A stretch of DNA of 64,000 nt from Pseudomonas tolaasii NCPPB 2192. GTDB taxonomy: Bacteria; Pseudomonadota; Gammaproteobacteria; Pseudomonadales; Pseudomonadaceae. The stretch lies in NCBI RefSeq assembly GCF_002813445.1, contig NZ_PHHD01000001.1, positions 6,324,001 to 6,388,000 of the forward strand, given 5' to 3'. Under the pieces are notes generated by a model, which worked only from the letters and a program-made list of their open reading frames with translations, was not told the origin of the DNA and searched no databases. Of this stretch, positions 51,686-60,511 are shown one piece after another. The translations under genes and the position numbers were made by a program. Within the stretch, counting starts at the first letter, position 1. The number at the start of each line of letters is the position of its first letter.

Positions 51686-52168
51686 TCAGCAGTCGGTCAA
51701 ACGCAGGAAAATCGCCGCCAATTGCTCGATACCCGCTTGATCCTGCGGGGTGAAGCGGGCCAGCAACGGGCTGTCCAGGTCGAGGACGCCCACCAGCTTG
51801 TCGCCCTTGATCAGCGGCACCACCAGCTCGCTGTTGGAGGCGCTGTCACACGCGATATGCCCGGCAAACGCGTGCACATCTTCGACGCGCTGGGTTTGCC
51901 GCGAAGCCGCCGCTGCGCCGCACACGCCGCGACCGAATGGAATGCGCACGCAGGCGATCTGCCCCTGGAACGGGCCGAGCACCAGTTCTTCATCGCGATT
52001 AAGGTAGAAACCCGCCCAATTCAGGTCATCCAGCTGATTGAACAGAAAGGCCGAGAACTGGGCACTGTTGGCAATGAAATCCCGCTCATCGGCCAGCAAA
52101 GACTCCAACTGCGCACACAGCATGGCGTAACCCTCCAGGCCCGTAGCGGCGTGTTGTAAATCGATCAT
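51686..52168 (-). CDS. msrC: GAF-domain free methionine-(R)-sulfoxide reductase
   Basis: 160-residue single GAF domain. NWAGFYLNRDEELVLGPFQG, ACVRIPFGRGVCG and HIACDSASNSELVVP carry the three cysteines used by fRMsr for reducing free methionine-R-sulfoxide; the end DLDSPLLARFTPQD is typical. Start at the ATG at 52168, overlapping the ATPase stop by 4 nt; the longer open frame to 52387 lies in the ATPase gene. Confidence 0.9.
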   Translation of the reverse strand: MIDLQHAATGLEGYAMLCAQLESLLADERDFIANSAQFSAFLFNQLDDLNWAGFYLNRDEELVLGPFQGQIACVRIPFGRGVCGAAAASRQTQRVEDVHAFAGHIACDSASNSELVVPLIKGDKLVGVLDLDSPLLARFTPQDQAGIEQLAAIFLRLTDC

Positions 52169-53055
52169 GCTTGACGCTCCAGCAGTTTGAGGCCCACCCA
52201 GTAACGGGCGAATTGATAGGCACAGCGGCCATTGCGGTTGCCGCGCCCGGTGGCCCAGCGCACGGCCAGGATGTCGAGTTGTTCGTCGCGCTGCCACTCC
52301 AGACCGGCCTTGGCCGCCAGTTCGCCGATCCAGTGCTCCACCACGTCCAGGAAGTGTTCCTGGGTGAACGGGTAGAACGACAGCCACAAGCCAAAGCGGT
52401 CCGACAGGGCAATCTTGTCTTCCACCGCTTCGCTGGGGTGCAGTTCGCCGTCCACGCGCTTCCAGTTATCGTTGTCGCTCTGGTTTTCCGGTACGAGATG
52501 GCGACGGTTGGAAGTGGCATACAGCAGCACGTTTTCCGGCGCCTGCTCCAGGGAGCCGTCCAGCACGCTTTTGAGCACCCGGTAGTCGCCCTCGCCCGCT
52601 TCAAACGACAGGTCGTCGCAAAACAGGATAAACCGCTGCGGCAGCTTGAGCAGTTGCTCGACCACGCGCGGCAGGTCGGCCAGGTGGTCACGCTCGATCT
52701 CGATCAGACGCAAACCGGCCTTGGCGTGTTGGGCGAGCAACGCGCGCACCATCGACGATTTGCCGGTGCCCCGCGAGCCCCACAGCAGCGCGTGGTTGGC
52801 AGGCAGGCCATCAAGAAACTGCTGAGTATTGCGCGCCAGTGTTTCGCGCTGTTTGTCCACGCCGATCAGGTCGGACAGGCGCATGTCCAGGCTGACTTCC
52901 AGCGGCAGCAAAAAGCCCGTGCGGCCTTCACGCTGCCAGCGGGCGGCCAGGCACTGGTTCCAGTCGATGGCCGGGCGCAGCGCGGGCAACAAGGGTTCCA
53001 AGCGAGCAAGCACCGCGTCGGCACGCTCAAGAAAGGCATTCAATCGAGAATCCAC
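52165..53055 (-). CDS. DUF815-family AAA+ ATPase
   Basis: 296-residue P-loop ATPase: Walker A LLWGSRGTGKSSMVRALL (about 92-109), Walker B FILFCDDLSFEAGE, sensor-1 VLLYATSNRRHLVPENQ. These are the hallmarks of DUF815, whose role is unknown; the best guess is a regulator or loader ATPase. The start is a GTG at 53055 with AGAGGA 7 nt upstream. Translationally coupled to msrC. Confidence 0.88.
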   Translation of the reverse strand: MDSRLNAFLERADAVLARLEPLLPALRPAIDWNQCLAARWQREGRTGFLLPLEVSLDMRLSDLIGVDKQRETLARNTQQFLDGLPANHALLWGSRGTGKSSMVRALLAQHAKAGLRLIEIERDHLADLPRVVEQLLKLPQRFILFCDDLSFEAGEGDYRVLKSVLDGSLEQAPENVLLYATSNRRHLVPENQSDNDNWKRVDGELHPSEAVEDKIALSDRFGLWLSFYPFTQEHFLDVVEHWIGELAAKAGLEWQRDEQLDILAVRWATGRGNRNGRCAYQFARYWVGLKLLERQA

Positions 53056-53220
53056 GATTATTCCTCTGGCAAGTTCTTGCAAAAGATGGCGTATTGGCAA
53101 CCCTGCGGCAGACCGCACGAGGCTGCGTAAAAAAATCGATTCGTGCCGGGCAAGCCAGAGCCTGTGGATGTTCAGCTATGCTTGCCGGGCGAAGGGAAAC
53201 GTGAAGTGGTTCAACACCCG

Positions 53221-55530
53221 ATGGATATCAAGTTCGCCCACCGCTTGTCTTATAAACAAGCCAGATTGACTGTGCTGGTCGGTTTCGTCTTGGGAACCTT
53301 GCTCAGTCTGATCCAAATCGGCATTGATTATGCCAGTGAAGACGCATCCATCAACCGTGAAATACGCTCGCTGATCGAAATCAGCCACAACCCCGCCTCA
53401 CGTATCGCCTATAACATCGACGCCGAGCTCGCCCAGGAGCTGACCCTGGGCCTGTTGCATTCACCGGCGATCATTCGCGCGCAGTTGATCGACAACAATG
53501 GCGTGGTACTGGCCGACGTCAACCGCCCGCGCAAGGAAAGCACCTATCGGCCCATCAGCGACTTTCTGTTTGGCGCCAACCGCCAGTTTGAAGACCGCCT
53601 GTTCCTCAGCCACATGCCCAACGACGCCCTAGGCCTACTGCGCCTGGACGTCGATACCTACGCCTTCGGCAGCCGATTCCTGCACCGCGCCGAGATCACC
53701 CTGCTCAACGGCTTCGCCCGCAGCCTGCTGCTGACTGGCATTCTGCTGGGCCTGTTCTACGTGATGCTGACCCAGCCGCTGGTGCGCATCATCCGCGCAC
53801 TCAGCACCAGCAAGCAGACTCATCTGGACTGCCCGCCGGGGCATGAGCACGACGAAATCGGCGTGCTGGTCAGCGTTGCCAACCAGCAATTCGAAAACAT
53901 GGAGACCGAAATCCAGCAACGCCGTCACGCCGAAGACCGCCTCACCGAATACCTGGGGCAACTGGAAGATATCGTGTCCGCGCGCACCCTTGAGCTCAAG
54001 GCCAGCAACCAACGGCTGAGCCAATCGAACGATGAGCTGGAGGCCGCGAAAATGACCGCCCTGGGCATGGCCCAGGCGCGGGCGGCCTTTTTGGCCAACA
54101 TGAGTCATGAAATCCGCACACCGCTCAACGGCCTGCTGGGGATGATCGCACTGTCGCTGGACAGCCCGCTCAATGCCGAGCAACGCCAGCAACTGTCGAT
54201 CGCCCACGATTCGGGCAAGGTGCTGGTGGAACTGCTGAACGACATTCTGGATTTGTCCAAATTCGACGCCGGCCAGCTGGAACTGGAAACGATCCCGTTC
54301 GACCTCGGCTCACTGGTGGAAGACACCGCCAACCTGTTGTCGCAAAACGCCGCGCCGAGCGTGGAGCTGACCTGCCTGATCGACCCGCTGTTCCCCGCCC
54401 AGGTGGTCGGCGACCCGACCCGCGTGCGGCAAATCGTCAGCAACCTGCTGTCCAACGCCTTGAAATTCACGCGTTTCGGCCGCGTCGACGTGCGCCTGAG
54501 CGCCCACCAGGGCGGGGTGAAAATCGAGGTCTGCGACACCGGCATCGGCATTGCGCAGGATGCACAGGTGAAGATTTTTCAACCCTTCACCCAGGCCGGC
54601 GCCGGTATCACTCGCCAGTTTGGCGGCACGGGCCTGGGCCTGGCGTTGACGCATAACCTGTGCGAAGCCATGAAAGGTCGCCTGAGTATCAGCTCGGAGG
54701 TCGGCTTCGGCAGCCAGTTCTGCGCCGAACTGCCATTGCCCCCTCATTTGCCGGCGGCCCGCCAGGCGCCATTGGCCGGCGAAGTCATCGCGATGACCAA
54801 CACCGACAGCGGCCTGACCGAGCTGTTGACCACCCTGCTGCCTCATTGGGGGCTTACGCCTCGCTGCTATCCCCTGGATGCCGACTTGAGCGGGCAAACG
54901 CCTGACCTGTTGATCACTGACTGCCCGCAATGCCTGTTCCGCCTGCGCCCCACGATCAGCGCGCCGATCCTGCTGGTCACCGCGTATGGCAATTTCATGC
55001 CCAGCGAAGAAGTCGCCGCCCTCGGGCCGTTGCAACAACAGGCCCGCCCGTTAAGCCGCAATGCGCTGTATCAGATTCTGCAGCGCAACCTGCGCAGCGA
55101 TGAACAGTTGATCCTCGATACCCTTCAAATGGAGGCCGCGCCCCTCGTGCACCGCGCGCGCATCCTGCTGGTGGAGGACAACCCGGTCAACCAACTGGTG
55201 GCCAAGGGCATGCTCAGCAAGCTCGGCTGCGAGGTCATCGTGGCCGCCCATGGCGGTGAAGCGCTCAAGCTGCTTGAAGAGCAGCGCTTCGACATGGTGT
55301 TGATGGACTGCAATATGCCGGTGATGGACGGCTACGAAGCCAGCCGGCAGATTCGCCGCAGCGGGCGCTGGCCGGACCTGCCCATCGTCGCCTTGACCGC
55401 CAACGCTTTGTCGGAAGAGCGCGAGCGATGCCGCGCCGCGGGCATGGACGATTACCTGGCCAAGCCATTTCGCCGCGAAGAGCTCAATGCCTTGCTGGAC
55501 CTGTGGGTGCCCAGGACGACAAGCCTTTGA
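53221..55530 (+). CDS. sagS: Hybrid sensor histidine kinase, SagS-like
   Basis: 769 residues from the ATG at 53221. Two membrane helices (about 20-38 and 165-190) enclose a periplasmic HmsP-like sensor; then a coiled coil (RLTEYLGQLEDIVSARTLEL), HisKA with MSHEIRTPLNG (phospho-histidine near 296), HATPase (NLLSNALKFTRFGR, GTGLGLALTHNL), a degenerate receiver-like part, and a real receiver with ILLVEDNPVNQLV and aspartate near 696 (LMDCNMPVMDG). In P. aeruginosa SagS sits beside ospR-gpx and steers HptB and BfiS in attachment (from memory). The earlier GTG at 53143 is open but lacks family text; neither start has a good ribosome site. Its 3' end overlaps ospR. Confidence 0.88.
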   Translation: MDIKFAHRLSYKQARLTVLVGFVLGTLLSLIQIGIDYASEDASINREIRSLIEISHNPASRIAYNIDAELAQELTLGLLHSPAIIRAQLIDNNGVVLADVNRPRKESTYRPISDFLFGANRQFEDRLFLSHMPNDALGLLRLDVDTYAFGSRFLHRAEITLLNGFARSLLLTGILLGLFYVMLTQPLVRIIRALSTSKQTHLDCPPGHEHDEIGVLVSVANQQFENMETEIQQRRHAEDRLTEYLGQLEDIVSARTLELKASNQRLSQSNDELEAAKMTALGMAQARAAFLANMSHEIRTPLNGLLGMIALSLDSPLNAEQRQQLSIAHDSGKVLVELLNDILDLSKFDAGQLELETIPFDLGSLVEDTANLLSQNAAPSVELTCLIDPLFPAQVVGDPTRVRQIVSNLLSNALKFTRFGRVDVRLSAHQGGVKIEVCDTGIGIAQDAQVKIFQPFTQAGAGITRQFGGTGLGLALTHNLCEAMKGRLSISSEVGFGSQFCAELPLPPHLPAARQAPLAGEVIAMTNTDSGLTELLTTLLPHWGLTPRCYPLDADLSGQTPDLLITDCPQCLFRLRPTISAPILLVTAYGNFMPSEEVAALGPLQQQARPLSRNALYQILQRNLRSDEQLILDTLQMEAAPLVHRARILLVEDNPVNQLVAKGMLSKLGCEVIVAAHGGEALKLLEEQRFDMVLMDCNMPVMDGYEASRQIRRSGRWPDLPIVALTANALSEERERCRAAGMDDYLAKPFRREELNALLDLWVPRTTSL

Positions 55531-55975
55531 TCTGCGCCAGTAACTGATCCAGGCCCTTGCGCAAGGCATCGGCCTGGTTCAGGTCGACGCCGCTGTCACA
55601 CAGCAAGCGGGTTTTCAGGCTGTGGGCTTCGTCGTGCAACCTGGCGCCCGCCTCGCTCAACCCCAGATGCACTTCACGCTCATCCATAGCACTGCGCTGA
55701 CGCCTGACCAACCCCAGTTGTTCAAGACGCTTGAGCAGCGGCGTCAGGGTGCCCGAGTCGAGCATCAGGCGCTCACCCAAGGCCTTGACCGTGGGTTGCG
55801 CAGGCTTTGTGGCGTGCCATTCCCACAGCACCAGCATCGCCACGTATTGCGGATAGGTCAGGCCCAGTTGATCGAGCATCGGCTTGTAGGCGCGTGTGAC
55901 CGCCCGCGAGGCGGCGTAGAGCTTGAAGCACAGCTGGTCGTCCAGGGCCAGTGACACGGTGGGAGCGTTGGTCAT
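55484..55975 (-). CDS. ospR: MarR/OhrR-family thiol redox regulator, OspR-like
   Basis: 163-residue winged-helix repressor of the peroxide-sensing OhrR type. A cysteine at residue 16 (DDQLCFKLYAASRAVTRAYK) is the conserved sensing thiol; the recognition region is MLDSGTLTPLLKRLEQLGLV. In P. aeruginosa OspR controls the adjacent gpx. Its stop lies inside the last codons of sagS (convergent, 47-bp overlap), and ATGA couples it to gpx. Confidence 0.92.
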   Translation of the reverse strand: MTNAPTVSLALDDQLCFKLYAASRAVTRAYKPMLDQLGLTYPQYVAMLVLWEWHATKPAQPTVKALGERLMLDSGTLTPLLKRLEQLGLVRRQRSAMDEREVHLGLSEAGARLHDEAHSLKTRLLCDSGVDLNQADALRKGLDQLLAQIKGLSSWAPTGPARH

Positions 55976-56457
55976 TTGAGCAGTGCTTCGATCTCTTGGG
56001 TCAGGTCCTGCGGCTTGGTGGTGGGGGCGAAGCGCTTGACCACCTGGCCATCACGGCCGATCAGGAACTTGGTGAAATTCCATTTGATGCCCTTGGAGCC
56101 CAACAGGCCCGGCGCTTGTTTTTTAAGCTGCACGAACAGCGGGTGGGCGGCGTCGCCGTTGACGTCGATCTTCTTGAACAGCGGGAAGCTGACGCCGTAG
56201 TTCAGCTCACAGAACTCGGAAATCGCCCCTTCGTTGCCGGGTTCCTGCTTGCCGAACTGGTTGCAAGGGAAGCCCAGCACCACCAGGCCCTGGTCCTTGT
56301 ACTGCTGCCAGAGTTGCTCCAGCCCTTTGTACTGCGGGGTGAAGCCACATTTGCTGGCGGTGTTGACCACAAGGATGGCCTTGCCGGAGAAGTCGGCCAG
56401 GGTCTTTTGCTCGCCCTTGATGGTGGTGCACGGGATGCTCAGCAGTTTGTCGCTCAT
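55972..56457 (-). CDS. gpx: Glutathione/thioredoxin peroxidase (GPx family)
   Basis: 161 residues, non-selenium GPx. Catalytic cysteine 37 in VVNTASKCGFTPQYKGLE; glutamine of the triad in GFPCNQFGKQEPG, tryptophan in KWNFTKFLIGRDG. The second cysteine (NCELNYG region, FCELNYG) suggests a thioredoxin-dependent cycle. 4-nt overlap with ospR. Because gpx is upstream of ospR on this strand, both come from one promoter in the divergent region before msrB. Confidence 0.94.
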   Translation of the reverse strand: MSDKLLSIPCTTIKGEQKTLADFSGKAILVVNTASKCGFTPQYKGLEQLWQQYKDQGLVVLGFPCNQFGKQEPGNEGAISEFCELNYGVSFPLFKKIDVNGDAAHPLFVQLKKQAPGLLGSKGIKWNFTKFLIGRDGQVVKRFAPTTKPQDLTQEIEALLK

Positions 56458-56558
56458 GGCAGTGCCTCGACGCTAAAGGAAGAAGGGCAAAACATAGCTT
56501 GCGATTCAATTGCGTGCAATTTAATTGATCGCCGTGATAAGCCGTAATGGGTGCAAAT

Positions 56559-56603
56559 GTGGGAGCCGGGCTTGCCCGCGATGCAGGCAAGCCAGCACCC
56601 ACA
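56559..56603. repeat. REP hairpin
   Basis: GTGGGAGCCGGGCTTGCCCG with its partly overlapping inverse CAGGCAAGCCAGCACCCAC, in the gap between gpx and msrB. Confidence 0.75.
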
Positions 56604-56616
56604 CACGCCCTCTGCC

Positions 56617-57009
56617 TTAGCGCGGCACGAGGTCCAGGCACACCGAATTGATGCAATAACGCAGCCCCGTCGGCGGCGGGCCGTCTGGGAACACGTGCCC
56701 CAGATGCGCATCGCACTTGGCGCAGGTGACTTCGGTGCGGATCATGCCGTGGCTGACGTCACGGATCTCGATCATGGCGCTGTCGGCAATCGGCGCATAA
56801 AAACTCGGCCAACCGCAGCCGGAATCAAACTTGGTCGACGAATCGAACAGCGCTTCATGGCAGCAAATGCAGTGGTACACGCCGTCGGTCTTGGTGGCGT
56901 TGTACTTGCCGGAAAACGGGCGCTCGGTGCCCTTCAGCCGACAGACTTGATATTGAGCGGGGTCGAGCATTTCCCGCCACTCCTCCAGCGTTTTATCCAA
57001 CTTTTCCAT
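56617..57009 (-). CDS. msrB: Peptide methionine-(R)-sulfoxide reductase MsrB
   Basis: Repairs methionine-R-sulfoxide in proteins. 130 residues: structural zinc pairs in YHCICCHEALF and CAKCDAHLGHVF, catalytic cysteine 119 in GLRYCINSVCLDL, and DSGCGWPSFYAPI. The ATG at 57009 gives the normal length; the open frame to 57120 runs into the promoter region. Divergent from alaA. Confidence 0.95.
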   Translation of the reverse strand: MEKLDKTLEEWREMLDPAQYQVCRLKGTERPFSGKYNATKTDGVYHCICCHEALFDSSTKFDSGCGWPSFYAPIADSAMIEIRDVSHGMIRTEVTCAKCDAHLGHVFPDGPPPTGLRYCINSVCLDLVPR

Positions 57010-57211
57010 CGGTACACCTCGGCAACTGAAAAACCCTGATCTGTGTCTTTTCCATGGATCAGGCGGCACGTATGATTGCGCCTCTTCAAAACGCCAGTCT
57101 GGCACCCGCGCTACCGGCATTCAAACGTATTTATGGGTGCGGGCCCCGCAGATTTCGCAGTACGGTAGTGCCCACACCGTCTGGATCGTTCATTTTCAGG
57201 ATCACATCGCC

Positions 57212-58423
57212 ATGCAGGTCAGCAAATCGAACAAGCTCGCCAACGTCTGCTACGACATTCGCGGCCCGGTGCTCAAGCACGCCAAACGCCTGGAAGAGGA
57301 AGGCCATCGCATCCTCAAGCTGAACATCGGCAACCCGGCACCTTTTGGTTTCGAAGCGCCGGATGAAATCCTCCAGGACGTGATCCGCAACCTGCCGACC
57401 GCCCAGGGCTACAGCGATTCCAAAGGCCTGTTCAGCGCGCGTAAAGCCGTGATGCAGTACTACCAGCAGAAGCAGGTCGAAGGTGTCGGCATCGAAGACA
57501 TCTACCTGGGCAATGGCGTGTCCGAGCTGATCGTGATGTCCATGCAGGCCCTGCTCAACAATGGCGACGAAGTGCTGGTGCCGGCTCCGGACTACCCGCT
57601 GTGGACCGCGGCCGTGACCCTGGCCGGTGGCCATCCGGTGCACTACCTGTGTGACGAAGGCGCCGACTGGTTCCCGGACCTGGCCGACATCAAGGCCAAG
57701 ATCACCCCGAACACCAAGGCCCTGGTGATTATCAACCCGAACAACCCGACGGGCGCCGTGTATTCCAAGGAAGTGCTGCTGGGCATGCTCGAACTGGCGC
57801 GCCAGCACAACCTGGTGGTGTTCTCCGACGAGATCTACGACAAGATCCTCTACGATGACGCCGTGCACGTGTGCACCGCCTCCCTGGCGCCGGACCTGCT
57901 GTGCCTGACCTTCAACGGCTTGTCCAAGTCCTACCGCGTGGCGGGCTTCCGCTCCGGCTGGATCGCCATCTCCGGCCCCAAGCACAATGCCCAGAGCTAC
58001 ATCGAAGGCATCGACATGCTGGCCAACATGCGCCTGTGCGCCAACGTGCCGAGCCAGCACGCCATTCAGACCGCCCTCGGTGGCTACCAGAGCATCAACG
58101 ACCTGGTCTTGCCGCAAGGCCGCTTGCTGGAGCAGCGCAACCGCACGTGGGAACTGCTCAACGCAATCCCGGGGGTCAGCTGCGTGAAACCCATGGGCGC
58201 GCTGTATGCCTTCCCGCGAATCGACCCTAAAGTCTGCCCGATTCTCAACGACGAAAAGTTCGTGCTCGACCTGTTGCTGTCGGAAAAGCTGCTGGTGGTG
58301 CAGGGAACCGCGTTCAACTGGCCGTGGCCGGATCACTTCCGCGTGGTGACCCTGCCGCGCGTGGATGACCTGGACATGGCCATTGGTCGCATCGGCAACT
58401 TCCTCAAGTCCTATAGCCAGTAA
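57212..58423 (+). CDS. alaA: Alanine-synthesising aminotransferase AlaA
   Basis: Class I/II PLP aminotransferase of 403 residues making alanine from pyruvate and glutamate. NVCYDIRGPVLKHAKRLEEE at the N terminus, NIGNPAPFGFEAPDEI, NPNNPTGAVYSKEVL, and the PLP lysine in FNGLSKSYRVAGFRSGW match AlaA (YfbQ). Start at the ATG at 57212 (MQVSKSNKL). A long hairpin follows the stop codon. Confidence 0.93.
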   Translation: MQVSKSNKLANVCYDIRGPVLKHAKRLEEEGHRILKLNIGNPAPFGFEAPDEILQDVIRNLPTAQGYSDSKGLFSARKAVMQYYQQKQVEGVGIEDIYLGNGVSELIVMSMQALLNNGDEVLVPAPDYPLWTAAVTLAGGHPVHYLCDEGADWFPDLADIKAKITPNTKALVIINPNNPTGAVYSKEVLLGMLELARQHNLVVFSDEIYDKILYDDAVHVCTASLAPDLLCLTFNGLSKSYRVAGFRSGWIAISGPKHNAQSYIEGIDMLANMRLCANVPSQHAIQTALGGYQSINDLVLPQGRLLEQRNRTWELLNAIPGVSCVKPMGALYAFPRIDPKVCPILNDEKFVLDLLLSEKLLVVQGTAFNWPWPDHFRVVTLPRVDDLDMAIGRIGNFLKSYSQ

Positions 58424-58430
58424 GGATGTG

Positions 58431-58463
58431 GCGCTGTGCGACCGGCATTCGGTCGTACAGCGC
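58431..58463 (+). terminator. Long hairpin after alaA
   Basis: GCGCTGTGCGACCG-GCATT-CGGTCGTACAGCGC: 14-bp stem with one G-T pair. It has no T tract, so it is either a processing/stability hairpin or a rho-assisted end. The rest of the gap to htpX (302 bp in all) holds the htpX promoter and no gene. Confidence 0.55.
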
Positions 58464-58651
58464 GTATCTGGCAACACTTCTTTGCCGTTCTCCCCCACTT
58501 CCCTGCCACGGCACGCCACGGATCGGTCAGCCCCCATGATTACGGGGCGGCAAGACGAAAAATCGCTGACGTCTGTCGGCTTTAGCGCTCGGAAAAGCCC
58601 TTCAAGGCTCTACATTCAGGCTGTAGGACACAGTTTGAAATAGTCGCTCGG

Positions 58652-58680
58652 TTGAATCACCCCAAGGCGCACCTTATATA
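58652..58680 (+). promoter_or_regulatory. Probable htpX promoter
   Basis: TTGAAT (58652-58657), exactly 17 bp, TATATA (58675-58680), 46 bp before the start codon. TTGAATC with CCCC nearby is also reminiscent of heat-shock promoters, which fits htpX, but the sigma70 reading is better. Confidence 0.55.
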
Positions 58681-58725
58681 CCCCGCAGTACGCGACATAT
58701 TAAGCATGAGGAGAACCCTACAACC

Positions 58726-59613
58726 ATGATGCGCATCCTGCTGTTCTTGGCCACCAACCTGGCGGTCGTGCTGATTGCCAGCATCACCCTGAGCCTTTTC
58801 GGCTTCAACGGGTTCATGGCGGCCAACGGGGTTGACCTGAACCTCAATCAGCTGCTGGTTTTCTGTGCGGTCTTTGGTTTTGCCGGCTCGCTGTTCTCGC
58901 TGTTCATCTCCAAGTGGATGGCGAAGATGAGCACCAGCACCCAGGTCATCACCCAGCCACGCACCCGTCACGAGCAATGGTTGTTGCAGACCGTTGAGCA
59001 GCTGTCCCGCGAGGCTGGCATCAAAATGCCCGAGGTCGGGATCTTCCCGGCGTATGAAGCGAATGCCTTTGCCACGGGCTGGAACAAGAACGACGCGCTC
59101 GTTGCGGTGAGCCAGGGCATGCTCGAACGCTTCTCCTACGATGAAGTGAAGGCTGTGCTGGCCCATGAGATCGGCCACGTAGCCAACGGTGACATGGTCA
59201 CCCTGGCGCTGGTACAGGGCGTGGTGAACACCTTCGTGATGTTCTTCGCGCGGATCATCGGCAACTTCGTCGACAAGGTCATCTTCAAGAACGATGAAGG
59301 CCGCGGCATCGCCTACTTCGTGGCCACCCTCTTCGCCGAAGTGGTGCTGGGCTTCCTGGCCAGTGCGATCACCATGTGGTTCTCGCGCAGACGCGAATTC
59401 CGTGCTGACGAAGCCGGTGCGCGCCTGGCCGGCACCGGCGCCATGATCGCGGCGCTGCAACACCTGCGCTCCGAACAGGGCCTGCCGGTGCACATGCCGG
59501 ACAGCCTGACCGCCTTCGGCATCAACGGCGGCATCAAGCAAGGCATGGCTCGCCTGTTCATGAGCCACCCGCCGCTTGAGGAGCGCATTGACGCGCTGCG
59601 TCGTCGCGGTTGA
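58726..59613 (+). CDS. htpX: Membrane metalloprotease HtpX
   Basis: Zinc protease of inner-membrane quality control, 295 residues. N-terminal helices MMRILLFLATNLAVVLIASI and VFGFAGSLFSLFISKW, catalytic AVLAHEIGHVANGDM (HExxH near 143), glutamate ligand in RRREFRADEAGARLAG, and further helices between. GAGGAGAA precedes the ATG. A bidirectional terminator follows. Confidence 0.95.
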   Translation: MMRILLFLATNLAVVLIASITLSLFGFNGFMAANGVDLNLNQLLVFCAVFGFAGSLFSLFISKWMAKMSTSTQVITQPRTRHEQWLLQTVEQLSREAGIKMPEVGIFPAYEANAFATGWNKNDALVAVSQGMLERFSYDEVKAVLAHEIGHVANGDMVTLALVQGVVNTFVMFFARIIGNFVDKVIFKNDEGRGIAYFVATLFAEVVLGFLASAITMWFSRRREFRADEAGARLAGTGAMIAALQHLRSEQGLPVHMPDSLTAFGINGGIKQGMARLFMSHPPLEERIDALRRRG

Positions 59614-59630
59614 TAGCGGGCCAGTGACAC

Positions 59631-59661
59631 AAAAAAGGGGCGATATGATCGCCCCTTTTTT
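59631..59661. terminator. Bidirectional terminator between htpX and tpm
   Basis: AAAAAAGGGGCGAT-ATG-ATCGCCCCTTTTTT, perfect stem with A and T tracts on both sides; ends htpX on the plus strand and tpm on the minus strand. Confidence 0.9.
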
Positions 59662-59679
59662 GTGGCCGCTGGAATCGCC

Positions 59680-59744
59680 ATCGCGGGCAAGCCCGCTCCC
59701 ACAGGGAAACTCGGTCTACTGTAGGAGCAGGCTTGCCCGCGATG
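59680..59744. repeat. Inverted REP pair
   Basis: CATCGCGGGCAAGCCCGCTCCCACA faces GTAGGAGCAGGCTTGCCCGCGATGG around about 20 bp. Confidence 0.85.
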
Positions 59745-59756
59745 GCGATGGCAGGC

Positions 59757-60410
59757 TCACCGTGTCAGCCGGTACACGCGCTCTTCCAGCCGGGTAACGC
59801 CATCCTGCACAAACTTCCAGCTCTCGCCCAGAATGTCCTGTTCCTCCAACACATCCAGCGTCCATCGCCCCCCGAATAACAACCTCACCTCATCATCCGT
59901 CACCGCAAACGGCGGGCCGGCTTTTTGTGCCTGGTCATAGTCGAGGGTGATCAACAGCCCCCGGCAACGGGAACCCAGCAGACTATTGAGATGCTCTACG
60001 TACTGCGCACGCATCAGCGGCGGCAAGGCGATCAACGCGGCACGATCGTAGAGCGCCGTGCAGTCGGCCACCGCATCGGCGTCCAGCGCAAAGAAATCAC
60101 CGCACCACAGCTCGATCTGCTCCGTCTGGTAGACCTTGAAAGCGCCCTGCTGGCGGATCCGCGGCACGAGCCCCTGCTCATCGAAAAACGCCTGTACAGC
60201 CTGCTCCGACAACTCGACGCCCATCACCCGATAGCCTGCACTCGCCAGCCAGACCAGATCCAGACTTTTACCGCACAACGGCACCAATACCTTCGAGCCT
60301 TGCGCCAATTCCAGCTGAGACCAGTGCCGTTGCAGGTAGGGGTTAACTTCGGGCAAATGAAAGCCAATCTGATTGCGCGCCCAGCGCTCTTGCCAAAACT
60401 TGGGTTCCAT
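59757..60410 (-). CDS. tpm: Thiopurine S-methyltransferase
   Basis: SAM-dependent methyltransferase of 217 residues; bacterial Tpm also methylates tellurite and selenium compounds. FWQERWARNQIGFHLPEVNP at the N terminus, LVPLCGKSLDLVWLASAGYR (SAM motif I), VELWCGDFFALDA-type text and DRAALIALPPLMR match the family. Start at the ATG at 60410; 24 extra nt upstream are open. Confidence 0.94.
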   Translation of the reverse strand: MEPKFWQERWARNQIGFHLPEVNPYLQRHWSQLELAQGSKVLVPLCGKSLDLVWLASAGYRVMGVELSEQAVQAFFDEQGLVPRIRQQGAFKVYQTEQIELWCGDFFALDADAVADCTALYDRAALIALPPLMRAQYVEHLNSLLGSRCRGLLITLDYDQAQKAGPPFAVTDDEVRLLFGGRWTLDVLEEQDILGESWKFVQDGVTRLEERVYRLTR

Positions 60411-60511
60411 AAAACACCCTGAAAATTCGATCAAAAAGGGCTAAAACTTATATTAGATTTAGATCAATGATCTGATTGAAGATGGGCCATCTTAACGCTA
60501 AGGACCCCATT

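Noticed and set aside
53143..53220. 26-codon N-terminal extension of the SagS-like kinase
   Set aside because: Open, but no ribosome site and the added text is not protein-like; the ATG at 53221 gives a clean membrane-protein start.
57131..58537. 468-codon minus-strand open frame opposite alaA
   Set aside because: Antisense of a well-supported aminotransferase; no protein-like motif.
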